Below, in pieces: positions 32,865 through 42,200 of a stretch of 64,000 bases of DNA. Positions within the stretch are counted from its first letter, which is position 1, and each line of letters starts with the position of its first letter. This DNA comes from Rikenellaceae bacterium (GTDB lineage: Bacteria > Bacteroidota > Bacteroidia > Bacteroidales > Rikenellaceae). The stretch is taken from positions 62,001 through 126,000 of the forward strand of contig CABJAJ010000001.1 in the NCBI GenBank assembly GCA_902363575.1. Direction: 5' to 3'. The notes beneath the pieces were generated by a model, which was not told where the DNA came from, did no database searches, and saw only the letters and a list, made by a program, of their open reading frames with translations. The translations under genes were made by a program, and so were the position numbers.

Positions 32865-33863
32865 ATGAGCGAAGTCATCAACATCAAGGAACTCAACGAG
32901 CGCATCGAGCGCGAAAGCGTTTTCGTGGATACGCTCCGCACGGAGATGGGCAAGGTCATCGTGGGACAGACCCACCTGGTGGACACGCTGCTCATCGGCC
33001 TGCTCTCCAACGGCCACATCCTGCTCGAAGGGGTGCCCGGACTGGCCAAGACGCTCGCCATCACCACGCTGGCCAAAGCCGTCGATGCCTGTTTCTCGCG
33101 CATCCAGTTCACCCCCGACCTGCTGCCCGCCGACCTCATCGGCACGCTGATCTACTCGCAGCGCAACGAGGAGTTCGCCGTCCGCAAGGGGCCGATCTTC
33201 GCCAACTTCGTGCTCGCGGACGAGATCAACCGCTCGCCGGCCAAGGTGCAGAGCGCCCTGCTCGAAGCCATGCAGGAGCGGCAGGTGACCATCGGCGACG
33301 AGACCTACCCGCTGCCCGAGCCGTTCCTGGTGCTGGCCACCCAAAACCCGCTGGAGCAGGAGGGCACCTACCCGCTGCCCGAGGCGCAAGTGGACCGTTT
33401 CATGCTCAAAGCCAAAATCTCGTACCCCAAGAAACAGGAGGAGCGCGATATCGTGCGCATGAACCTCAACGGCGCGGGGCTTCCGGCCGTGCACAAGGTC
33501 ATCGCACCCGAAGATATCGTCAAGGCCCGCTTGGTGGTCGAGGACGTCTATATGGACGAGAAGATCGAGAAATACATCATCGACATCATCTTCGCCACCC
33601 GCGAGCCCGCGGAGTACGACCTCCAGCGGCTCCAGCCTTTGATCGCCTACGGCGGCTCGCCCCGTGCCAGCATCTCGCTGGCGAAAGCATCGCGGGCCTA
33701 CGCCTTCATACGCCGCCGGGGTTACGTCATTCCCGAGGACGTGCGGGCCGTCTGCCACGACGTGTTGCGCCACCGCATCGGCCTGACCTACGAAGCCGAG
33801 GCCGAGAACATCTCGACCGAGGAGATCATCACCGATATCCTGAACAATGTAATCGTCCCATAA
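32865..33863 (+). CDS. MoxR-family AAA+ ATPase
   Basis: The protein has 332 residues from ATG 32865 (MSEVINIKELNERIERE). Walker A is atypical, GVPGLAKT, as is usual for MoxR proteins; Walker B is LADEINRSPAKVQSALLEAMQER; sensor 1 lies in LATQNPLEQEGTYPLPEAQVDRF. MoxR ATPases act as chaperones that work with vWA-domain proteins, here encoded downstream. It opens a compact plus-strand operon (DUF58, BatD/DUF4381-like, TPR, two vWA proteins) linked in Bacteroides to aerotolerance and envelope stress. Confidence 0.95.
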   Translation: MSEVINIKELNERIERESVFVDTLRTEMGKVIVGQTHLVDTLLIGLLSNGHILLEGVPGLAKTLAITTLAKAVDACFSRIQFTPDLLPADLIGTLIYSQRNEEFAVRKGPIFANFVLADEINRSPAKVQSALLEAMQERQVTIGDETYPLPEPFLVLATQNPLEQEGTYPLPEAQVDRFMLKAKISYPKKQEERDIVRMNLNGAGLPAVHKVIAPEDIVKARLVVEDVYMDEKIEKYIIDIIFATREPAEYDLQRLQPLIAYGGSPRASISLAKASRAYAFIRRRGYVIPEDVRAVCHDVLRHRIGLTYEAEAENISTEEIITDILNNVIVP

Positions 33864-33866
33864 CCG

Positions 33867-34751
33867 ATGCAGGAGAGCGAAAACGATATCCTCAAGCGGG
33901 TCCGCAAGATCGAGATCAAGACGCGCGGGCTCTCCAACGACATCTTCGCCGGCAAGTACCACACGGCTTTCCGGGGACGGGGCATGTCGTTCTCGGAGGT
34001 GCGCGAGTACCGGCCCGGCGACGATGTGCGGGATATCGACTGGAACGTCACGGCCCGCTCGCGCAAGCCCCACATCAAGACCTACGAGGAGGAGCGCGAG
34101 CTGACGATGATGCTCCTGGTGGACGTGAGCGGCTCGCGCATGTTCGGCACCACCGACCGGCTCAAAAAGAACGTAATCACCGAAATCGCCGCCGTGCTGG
34201 CCTTTTCGGCCGCACAGAACAACGACAAGGTGGGCTGCATCTTCTTTTCCGACCGGATCGAGAAGTTCATCCCCCCGAAAAAGGGCCGCAGCCACATCCT
34301 CATGATTATCCGCGAGCTGATCGGTTTCGTGCCCCGCTCGTCGGGCACGCGCCTGTCGGAGCCGATCCGGTTCCTGACGAACGTCAATAAGAAACACACC
34401 ACCTCGTTCATCCTCTCGGACTTTATGGATACACCGTCGGACGACGCAGACCTCGCCGACGCCCTCAAGATCGCGGGCAGCCGCCACGACCTGGTCGGCA
34501 TCCGGGTTTACGACCCGCGCGAACAGACGCTCCCCGACGTGGGGATCGTCGAGATGAAGGACGCCGAGACGGGGCGCAAGGTGTGGGTGGACACCTCCTC
34601 GCGCCGCGTGCGCGACCACTATGCCGCGCATTGGCAGCAGAACGCCGGACGAATCGCCGACACGCTGCGCCACCACCGCATCGACAAGGCCGAGGTAGCC
34701 ACCGACGCGGACTATGTCGTCGAACTCATCAAACTCTTCAAACAGCGATGA
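33867..34751 (+). CDS. DUF58 domain protein of the Bat operon
   Basis: The 294-residue cytosolic protein has the DUF58 signature RGMSFSEVREYRPGDDVRDIDWNVTARS (about residues 45-72, written here in overlapping parts RGMSFSEVREY and PGDDVRDIDWNVTARS), followed by a vWA-like fold with the MIDAS-like motif DVSGSRMFG. DUF58 proteins are always close to MoxR ATPases and vWA proteins, supporting an ATPase-plus-substrate complex. Spacing to moxR is 3 bp; the stop overlaps the next start (ATGA). Confidence 0.93.
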   Translation: MQESENDILKRVRKIEIKTRGLSNDIFAGKYHTAFRGRGMSFSEVREYRPGDDVRDIDWNVTARSRKPHIKTYEEERELTMMLLVDVSGSRMFGTTDRLKKNVITEIAAVLAFSAAQNNDKVGCIFFSDRIEKFIPPKKGRSHILMIIRELIGFVPRSSGTRLSEPIRFLTNVNKKHTTSFILSDFMDTPSDDADLADALKIAGSRHDLVGIRVYDPREQTLPDVGIVEMKDAETGRKVWVDTSSRRVRDHYAAHWQQNAGRIADTLRHHRIDKAEVATDADYVVELIKLFKQR

Positions 34752-35752
34752 AACACGCGATCCGACTGACACTGCTGCTCGGCGCCGCCCTCGCTGCGGC
34801 GACGGCTCTGCGTGCACAGCCCCCGACGATCCGGGCGCGCGTGGAGCCCGACTCGATTCAGATCGGCGACCGCTTCACCTATACGATCGAGGTGGACCGC
34901 GATCTGGTGCAGGTTGTCGAATTTCCGGAGTTCGGCGAAGACCCCGAAAGCGGCATCGAGCTGGTCGAGTCGCTTCCGGTAGATACCCTTTCGCGCGAAG
35001 GCCGCCGCCTGCACCTGCGCAAGCGGTACGTCCTGGCCGCTTTCCAGGAGGGCCGTTTCCACCTCGGGCGGGCCGAGGCGCTCTACGCCGACAAGAACAT
35101 CGTCGATACGCTGCGTACCGACGAGGAGCTGCAACTCTTCGTCTCGACTTTCGAGATCGACTCCACCTCGCACACCATCTTCGACCTGAAGGCACAGAAA
35201 ACCCTGCCTTTCCGTTTCGGAGAAATCAGCGGCTACTTCTGGTGGGGTCTGCTCGTGCTGGCCCTGCTCGGCGCGGCAGCTTATGCCCTTAAGCGCTACC
35301 TGATCCGCCGGGGCCGGAGCCTGCGCCACCCCTTCCGCCCGGCACCGGAGCTGCCGCCCCACGTGGTGGCGATCCGCGCCCTCGAAGCGCTCCACAACCA
35401 GAAGCTCTGGCAGAACAACCGGCACAAGCAGTATTACTCGGGTCTTACGGACATCCTGCGCACCTACATCGCCGCCCGGTACGGAATCGGGGCGATGGAG
35501 ATGACCTCCGACGAGATCATCGGCGAGCTCCGCAACTTCGACCTTCCGGCCAAAAGCTCCCTCGACCTGCAAACGGTGCTGCGCGACGCCGACCTGGTGA
35601 AATTCGCCAAGGCGACGCCCGACGGCGAGCAGAACGAGGCCGACTACTTGAAAACCTACTACTTCGTCGAGGAGACCAAGATTCAGGAACCGACTTCGGG
35701 CGACGAGCAGGAGATTCTCGACCAGCAAATCAACACCGCCGACCATGCTTAA
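34748..35752 (+). CDS. BatD/DUF4381-like membrane protein
   Basis: The 334-residue protein has a signal peptide (MKHAIRLTLLLGAALAAATALRAQ), a periplasmic beta domain (residues about 25-150) and one transmembrane segment (YFWWGLLVLALLGAAAYAL, about 160-178). A cytosolic helical part follows (HVVAIRALEALHNQKLWQ, YYSGLTDILRTYIAARYGI), the latter typical of DUF4381/BatD C-termini. It overlaps the DUF58 stop by 4 nt and the next gene by 8 nt, so translation is probably coupled. It would anchor the Bat complex in the inner membrane. Confidence 0.82.
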   Translation: MKHAIRLTLLLGAALAAATALRAQPPTIRARVEPDSIQIGDRFTYTIEVDRDLVQVVEFPEFGEDPESGIELVESLPVDTLSREGRRLHLRKRYVLAAFQEGRFHLGRAEALYADKNIVDTLRTDEELQLFVSTFEIDSTSHTIFDLKAQKTLPFRFGEISGYFWWGLLVLALLGAAAYALKRYLIRRGRSLRHPFRPAPELPPHVVAIRALEALHNQKLWQNNRHKQYYSGLTDILRTYIAARYGIGAMEMTSDEIIGELRNFDLPAKSSLDLQTVLRDADLVKFAKATPDGEQNEADYLKTYYFVEETKIQEPTSGDEQEILDQQINTADHA

Positions 35753-36518
35753 AACGATCTGCATAGCCCTCGCGCTGCTTTGCAGCGCAGCCGCCGGGGC
35801 CCAGAATCACCCCGAACGGGGACTGGTGCGCAAAGGCAACCGGCAGTTCGACAAAGGCGAGTACCTCCAAAGCGTCCGCCGCTACGAACAGGCGCTCGAA
35901 GCGGCGCCGGGCAACTTCGAGGCGACATACGATCTGGGCGGGGCGCTCTACCGCACCGAGGCCTATGACAAGGCGGCGCAATCTTTTGCTGCGGCCGCAG
36001 CCGACACGCTCCGTACCGACGAGGAGCGGGCCGAGGCCTTCTACAACCTCGGCAACGCCCGGTTCAAACAGGAGCAGTACCGGGAAGCGCTCGAAAGCTA
36101 CAAGCAGTCGCTGCGCCTCAACCCCGCCGACCAGGAGGCCAAATACAATTACGCCTACACCAAACGGCTGCTCGACCAGCAACAGGATCAGCAGCAGGAT
36201 CAGGACAAGAACCAGGACCAAAATCAGGATCAGAACCAGGATCAGAACCAAAGCGGCCAGGGAGAGCAGAATCCCGAACAGGGAGAGCAGGGAGACCAGC
36301 AGCCGCAGGATCGGTCGGATCAGGGCCAGGAGCCGCAGGACGGCCGGCAGGAGCCGAACGACGAAGCCGGAGAGGAGGGCGAGCCCCAGCCTCAGCCGGG
36401 CATCTCCCCGCAGGAGCAGGAACGGATGCTCGACGCCATTCAGGCCCAGGAGGACAAGACCCAGGAGAAGATCAAGGAGCGAACGGGCACCGTGGTGCGC
36501 GGCGGCAAAAACTGGTAA
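35745..36518 (+). CDS. batC: TPR protein, BatC-like, with low-complexity tail
   Basis: The 257-residue protein has a signal peptide (MLKTICIALALLCSAAAGAQ), TPR repeats between about residues 25 and 145 (RKGNRQFDKGEYLQSVRRYE, AFYNLGNARFKQEQYREALE), and a long tail rich in Gln, Asp, Asn and Glu. The tail begins with repeated DQNQ units coded by repeated GATCAGAACCAG (36200-36255). The last 30 residues (QERMLDAIQAQEDKTQEKIK) are helical and conserved in BatC. It lies before the vWA genes here, whereas batC usually follows batA and batB. Confidence 0.85.
   Translation: MLKTICIALALLCSAAAGAQNHPERGLVRKGNRQFDKGEYLQSVRRYEQALEAAPGNFEATYDLGGALYRTEAYDKAAQSFAAAAADTLRTDEERAEAFYNLGNARFKQEQYREALESYKQSLRLNPADQEAKYNYAYTKRLLDQQQDQQQDQDKNQDQNQDQNQDQNQSGQGEQNPEQGEQGDQQPQDRSDQGQEPQDGRQEPNDEAGEEGEPQPQPGISPQEQERMLDAIQAQEDKTQEKIKERTGTVVRGGKNW
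36200..36255 (+). repeat. DQNQ codon repeat in the BatC-like gene
   Basis: Repeated 12-bp units close to GATCAGAACCAG encode the DQNQ tract. In-frame length variation would not disrupt the gene. Confidence 0.65.
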
Positions 36519-36536
36519 CGCAAAAACGATTCGGCC

Positions 36537-37526
36537 ATGACGACTTTCGCATATCCCCATTTGCTGTGGCTCCTGTTGCTGCTCGTCCCCATGGCGGCCT
36601 ACTACGTCTGGCGGACGCGACAGGGCGGGGCGGCTCTTCAGGTCTCCACCGTCGCGGGCGTCGCGGGAGCACCCCGCACGGCCCGTTACTACCTGCGCCA
36701 CCTGCCGTTCGTGCTGCGCTGCGCTGCACTCGCGCTGCTTGTCGTGGCGCTGGCACGACCCCGCTCGGCGGAGCACAATGCCCGCTCCACATCGGAGGGC
36801 ATCGACATCGTGCTGGCGATCGACATCTCGACCTCCATGCTCGCACAGGACCTGCGCCCCGACCGCATCACCGCGGCCCGGGAGGTGGCCGGCTCCTTCA
36901 TCGCCGACCGCCACGGCGACCGCATCGGGCTGGTCGCTTTCGCGGGCGAAGCCTTCACCCAGAGTCCGCTGACCACCGATCAGGGCACGCTCCAGACCCT
37001 CCTGGGGCGCATCCGCAGCGGCGTGATCGAGGACGGCACGGCCATCGGCAACGGCCTTGCGACGGCTATCAACCGCCTGCGGGAGAGCGACGCCAAGAGC
37101 AAAGTAATCATCCTGCTGACCGACGGCGAGAACAACAGCGGGCAGATCGCCCCCCTCACGGCGGCCGACATCGCCAAGAGCCAGGGAATCAAGGTCTATA
37201 CGATCGGGGTGGGAACACGCGGCATGGCTCCCTACCCGACCACCGACTATTTCGGCAACCCCGTGACCGTGCAGGCCAAAGTGCAGATCGACGAAGGGAT
37301 GCTCCGCAAGATCGCCGAGACCACCGGCGGCCGCTATTTCCGGGCCACGGACAAAGCCAAGCTCCAGGCCATTTACGACGAAATCAACACCCTCGAAAAG
37401 AGCAAGGTCGAAATCACCGAATACACGACGTTCCGGGAGGAGTACCTCGCATGGGCTCTCGCGGGCCTCGCGCTCCTCGTGCTGGAGTTCCTCGCACGCT
37501 CCCTCTGGTTTAAATCCCTGCCGTAA
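36537..37526 (+). CDS. batA: vWA-domain membrane protein BatA
   Basis: The 329-residue protein has an N-terminal membrane segment (HLLWLLLLLVPMAAYYVW), a second near residues 55-75, a vWA domain with MIDAS motif DISTSM and the second motif DGTAIGNGL, then LTDGENNSG, and a C-terminal membrane segment (EEYLAWALAGLALLVLEFL). This is the BatA/BatB layout. It would display a vWA domain to the periplasm or cytosol and work with the MoxR ATPase. It starts 18 bp after the TPR gene. Confidence 0.92.
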   Translation: MTTFAYPHLLWLLLLLVPMAAYYVWRTRQGGAALQVSTVAGVAGAPRTARYYLRHLPFVLRCAALALLVVALARPRSAEHNARSTSEGIDIVLAIDISTSMLAQDLRPDRITAAREVAGSFIADRHGDRIGLVAFAGEAFTQSPLTTDQGTLQTLLGRIRSGVIEDGTAIGNGLATAINRLRESDAKSKVIILLTDGENNSGQIAPLTAADIAKSQGIKVYTIGVGTRGMAPYPTTDYFGNPVTVQAKVQIDEGMLRKIAETTGGRYFRATDKAKLQAIYDEINTLEKSKVEITEYTTFREEYLAWALAGLALLVLEFLARSLWFKSLP

Positions 37527-38545
37527 TGTTCCGATTCGCAAATCCCCATCTTCTCTGGCTGCTGCTGCTCGTTCCCGCCATGGCGGGTCTCTTCGCTGCC
37601 GCGGCCCGCAATCGCCGCCGCCGGCTCGCCCGCTTCGGCAATCCGGCGATCCTGCGGCTGCTCATGCCCGACGCTTCGCCCGCGCGTGTGCGGTTCCGGT
37701 TCCTGCTCTTCTGCACGGCCGCGGCGCTCGTACTGCTCGCCGCGGCGCGGCCCCAGTTGGGTTCCAAGCTGCGCGAACAGACCAGCGAGGGGATCGAGAT
37801 GATGCTCGTTGTCGATGTTTCCAACTCGATGATGGCGGAGGATTTCGAGCCTAACCGCCTCGAACGCACGAAATATGCTATCGGCAAGCTCTTCGACGGG
37901 CTCAGGCAGGACCGGGTCGGCATGATCGTCTTTGCCGGGGATGCGGCCGTACAACTGCCCATCACCTCCGATTACCGCATGGCGCGGGCCTTCGCCCGCA
38001 AGATAGCGCCGTCGCTCGTCTCGGTTCAGGGCACCGATATCGGACGGGCTCTTTCGCTGGCGCTGCTCTCCTTCTCCGAGAAAACCGAGCAGAGTCACAG
38101 CCGCGTCATCATTCTCATTACCGACGGCGAAGGGCACGACAACGGGGCTGTGGAGGTCGCTCGCCGCGCGGCAGAACAGGGGGTCCGCATCTTCACCATC
38201 GGCATCGGCACCCCCGAAGGAGCCCCCATCCGCATAGGCGGGCAGTTCATCCTGGACGAGAACGGTCAGATGGTCGTGTCGAAGCTGGGCGAGCCGCTGC
38301 TCGAGCAGATAGCGCAGCTTACCGGCGGCATCTATGTCCGTTCGTCGAACCAGTCCATCGGTCTGGACGAGGTGATCCGCTCGATTAACGAAATGCAGAA
38401 AACCGAGCTTTCGACCGTCCGCTTCGAGGAGTACAACGAACAGTATCAATACTTTCTCGGGTTGGCCCTGCTGCTGCTTTTCCTCGAGTTCTTCGTGCTC
38501 GACCGGCGCAACCCGCTGCTCGCACGCTTCAATATTTTCCGCTGA
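37526..38545 (+). CDS. batB: vWA-domain membrane protein BatB
   Basis: The 339-residue paralogue of the upstream product has HLLWLLLLVPAMAGLFA as its first membrane segment, the MIDAS motif DVSNSMMAEDF, the loop GTDIGRALSLALLSF, ITDGEGHDNGAVE, and a C-terminal membrane segment (YQYFLGLALLLLFLEFFVL). Its ATG overlaps the batA stop (TAATG), so translation is coupled. It is the last gene of the operon; no batE-like TPR/SH3 gene follows. Confidence 0.92.
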   Translation: MFRFANPHLLWLLLLVPAMAGLFAAAARNRRRRLARFGNPAILRLLMPDASPARVRFRFLLFCTAAALVLLAAARPQLGSKLREQTSEGIEMMLVVDVSNSMMAEDFEPNRLERTKYAIGKLFDGLRQDRVGMIVFAGDAAVQLPITSDYRMARAFARKIAPSLVSVQGTDIGRALSLALLSFSEKTEQSHSRVIILITDGEGHDNGAVEVARRAAEQGVRIFTIGIGTPEGAPIRIGGQFILDENGQMVVSKLGEPLLEQIAQLTGGIYVRSSNQSIGLDEVIRSINEMQKTELSTVRFEEYNEQYQYFLGLALLLLFLEFFVLDRRNPLLARFNIFR

Positions 38546-38731
38546 TCCGTTTTGCCGGACGCCCGGCCGAGCTTCCCGTCGCCCTTTGGGGGCAGCGGTA
38601 GCGGTTTTCTGCACTGACCCCCGACGAACCGGGCACGTCGATCCGTCATGCGATGCCGTGCGGAGGAGCGATCCCGCCCCGTTTTTCCGATTTTGAAGGC
38701 GCAGACGAGTCGGTTTCCCGATTATTTGTGC

Positions 38732-38739
38732 TACCTTTG
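38732..38739 (+). promoter_or_regulatory. Promoter -7 box of rnpB
   Basis: TACCTTTG, 7 nt before the expected 5' end of the RNase P RNA; TTTG-like sequence about 20 bp upstream. Confidence 0.6.
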
Positions 38740-38742
38740 ACC

Positions 38743-39094
38743 CGCAGGCACGCTCCATCGCCGCCGGCCAGTCCGGGGGAGGAAAGTCCGGGCAACGCAG
38801 AGCGCCGTCCAAGTTAACGGCTTGATGCCCGCGAGGGCATAGTAACGTAACAGAGAATGACCGCCCGCTTGTCGGGTAAGGGTGAAAAGGCGGGGTAAGA
38901 GCCCACCGCGGAGGCAGCGATGTCGTCCGGCAGTACGTCTGACGGGTTGCAAGACCATGTACACCGGCAGCTAAGGATTGCTCGTCCGATGCCGGGGGGT
39001 AGGTTGCTTGAGACGGCGGGAGACCGCCGCCCTAGATAAATGATGGAGACGCCGGCTCCGGCCGGCGCACAGAACCCGGCTTACAGGGCCTGCC
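38743..39094 (+). ncRNA. rnpB: RNase P RNA (bacterial class A)
   Basis: The RNA component of RNase P, which removes the 5' leader from tRNA precursors. Hallmarks in order: GCAGGC at the 5' end pairing with GCCTGC at the 3' end (helix P1), GAGGAAAGTCCGGGC (start of the conserved core, P4 5' strand), AACAGAGAATGACCGCCC region, AAGGGTGAAAAGG, AGAGCCCACCG, and near the 3' end ACAGAACCCGGCTTACAGG (P4 3' strand). Length about 350 nt is normal. Ends are assigned from P1 pairing and could be off by a few bases. Confidence 0.95.
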
Positions 39095-39096
39095 GG

Positions 39097-39129
39097 AAAA
39101 GCGGATCCCCTTGCGGGCTCCGCTTTTTT
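39097..39129 (+). terminator. Terminator of rnpB
   Basis: AAAAGCGGA (39097-39105) pairs with TCCGCTTTT (39119-39127), followed by T's, directly after the RNA. Confidence 0.85.
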
Positions 39130-39203
39130 GTTTCCCCTCTCTCCGCCTGCCCGACAGCCTTTGTGCGGCGGCGGTACCTAACAATTCAACTCGATTTTTT
39201 TCG

Positions 39204-39211
39204 TATCTTTG
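39204..39211 (+). promoter_or_regulatory. Promoter -7 box of the restriction-modification gene
   Basis: TATCTTTG, 74 nt upstream of the ATG at 39286, in a region that abruptly becomes AT-rich after the rnpB terminator. Confidence 0.6.
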
Positions 39212-39285
39212 TTTGAAATTGGCATAGTATGAAATTACTGAATATGTCTTTAAAACACAAGACAAAATAAAATAAATAGTTCAGG

Positions 39286-42200
39286 ATGAAAACTTTTACC
39301 CAGATATTAGATACATTTCGGAGAGACTCCCGGTCTGAACATGACAAGGGTTTTCGTTTCGAGCGATTGATGCAGGCATACTTAAAAACGACAGCCTTAT
39401 ACGCCAACCTTTTCGAGGAAGTATGGTTATGGGCGGATTTCCCCTATCACGACCAATTCGGAGGCCAGGATGTTGGCATCGACCTTGTTTCCAAGACCTA
39501 CGAAGGAGAGTATTGGGCCATTCAATGCAAATGCTATACAGCCAATAGCTATATAGATAAACCCGCAGTTGACTCCTTCTTATCTACCTCAGGAAAATTT
39601 TTCGACATCGATGGGAAGAGTGTTTCTTTCTCGCAACGATTGTGGATTTCGACGACGAACAATTGGAACTCCACGGCTGAGCTGACCATCAGAAATCAAA
39701 AACCCTCTGTTGCTCGTCTGAACCTTCTTGACCTTGAGCAGGACGAAGTTGATTGGGAACGGCTCGAACAAGGTATGTTCGGTGCTGCATCCCGCCCGAA
39801 ACCTTTTGATATAAAGTCTCATCAGCAAACTGCTATCGATAAAACACACGAATATTTCAAAATCGACAAAACGACCCGCAAGCCACTTCACGAACGCGGA
39901 AAGTTAATTATGGCTTGTGGCACGGGCAAAACCTTCACTTCGCTTAAAATTGCTGAAAAGGAAACCGATGGCACTGGTCTCATCTTGTTCCTCGTCCCAT
40001 CCATCGCCCTATTAGGGCAAACGCTCAAAGCCTGGGCACAACAAGCCAAAGCCCCGATTAATGCCATATGTATCTGCTCCGATGCCCAAGTTTCAAAACA
40101 AAAAGAGAAAAACGACGACAACACGGTCAGCACCGTTGACCTTGCCTTACCCGCCTCGACCGATGTGCATTCCATCGTAAAGCAATTACGTTATTTACAA
40201 CGTATGGATAAAACGGGAATGACCGTCGTATTTTCGACCTACCAATCCATTGAGGTCATTTCCCAGGCCCAACAAAAACTCCTCGATGAAACGGACGGTA
40301 CATACGGCGTATTCGACCTGATTATCTGCGACGAAGCACACCGCACCACAGGCGTTACGCTCAAAGACGAAAAAGAGAGTGCTTTTGTCAGGGTGCATGA
40401 CAACGATTTCATCCGTGCGACGCGCCGTATCTATATGACCGCCACACCCCGCCTCTATACCGACGAGACGAAAAAGAGAGCCGAGCTAAACGATGCCGTA
40501 CTCTGTTCCATGGATGACAAGTCGATGTACGGTGATGAGATCTACCGCATCGGCTTTGGTGAAGCCGTCGAAAAAAACCTGCTTACCGACTACAAGGTGC
40601 TGATTTTAGCTGTCGGCGAAAAAGACATTACTCCCGCTCTGCAAAAGGTATTGACGAACGACGACGGCACCATTGAAACTGACGACGCATCGAAATTCGT
40701 GGGGTGCATCAATGCCCTGTCAAAGCGGGTATTGGGCGATGAAGGACTAATCAAAGATGTCGATCCGTCACCCATGCGCCGAGCCGTGGCATTCTGTCAG
40801 AACATCAAACGCTCGCAGGAGACAGCCAACATTTTCACCCATTGCAAGGGCGCCTATATGGCGGATATTCGCGAGGATGAAAGGGGTATGATGGTAGATG
40901 TGGTCGCACATCATGTCGATGGTACGATGTCTGCAACCAAACGTGACGCGGAGCTGATGTGGCTCAAGGAGCAACCCGAAAATGAGAGGGAGTGCCGTAT
41001 GCTGACCAATGCCCGCTGTCTTTCGGAGGGCGTCGATGTTCCTTCGTTGGATGCTGTGATTTTTGTTTCTGCCAAAAATTCGCAGGTCGATGTCGTGCAG
41101 TCCGTTGGGCGGGTCATGCGCAGGAGCGACGGCAAGAAATATGGCTATATCATCATCCCCGTTGTTGTTCCTGCCGAAGTGGAAGGTGATCGGATTTTGG
41201 AAAATCACCCCAATTTCAAGGTCGTATGGACGGTATTGAACGCTTTGCGTGCCCATGACGACCGTTTCAATGCCGAGATCAATAAAAATGAGCTGTCGAG
41301 AAAGAAGCCCAGGAACATCCTTTTTGGCGGTGTCGGCGGTAGGGATGACAGCACGAGCGAGGGAGACGGCAAACCCACAACCGAAAGTGCCGCACAAACC
41401 ATGGCACGCCAACTTGCACTGACCTTTGAAGAGTTGCAAAACGTCTTCTATGCCAAGATGGTAACGAAGGTCGGCACGAAACGTTATTGGGAACAGTGGG
41501 CAAAGGACATTGCAAAAATCGCCGAACAGCATATCGAACGCATCAGGCAGTTGATTGCCGACGACGGTAAACATCGCCGCGCTTTCGATTTATTGATGAA
41601 GGGATTGCATCGCAACATCAATCCCAACCTTTCGGAACAGGATGCTATCGAGATGCTTTCACAGCATATCATCACGCGCCCCGTTTTCGAAGCATTGTTC
41701 GAGAACTACGATTTTGCGAAAAGCAATCCCGTTTCCAAGTCGATGCAAAAGATGCTCGACCTGTTGGACGACGAGGTGAAGACCGAGGAAGAAAACGAAA
41801 AACTGCAAAAGTTCTACGACTATGTGCGCACGACGGTAAGCGGCATCGAAGATGCCGAAGGACGGCAACGAATCATCATCGAGCTTTATGACAAGTTCTT
41901 CAAAACGGCATCGCCTAAAACGGTCGAGAAGTTAGGCATTGTTTATACTCCCGTTGAAGTCGTGGATTTTATTATCCATTCGGTAGGCTACATCCTGCAA
42001 AAAGAGTTCGGACGTTCGCTTTCCGACGAAAATGTCCACATTCTCGACCCCTTCACAGGGACGGGAACCTTCATCACGCGTCTGCTGCAAAGCGGATTGA
42101 TCTCGCGAGAAGCGTTGGAGCGCAAATACGGACGGGAAATACATGCCAACGAAATCGTCCTGATGGCCTATTACATCGCTTCAATCAATATCGAAAATGT

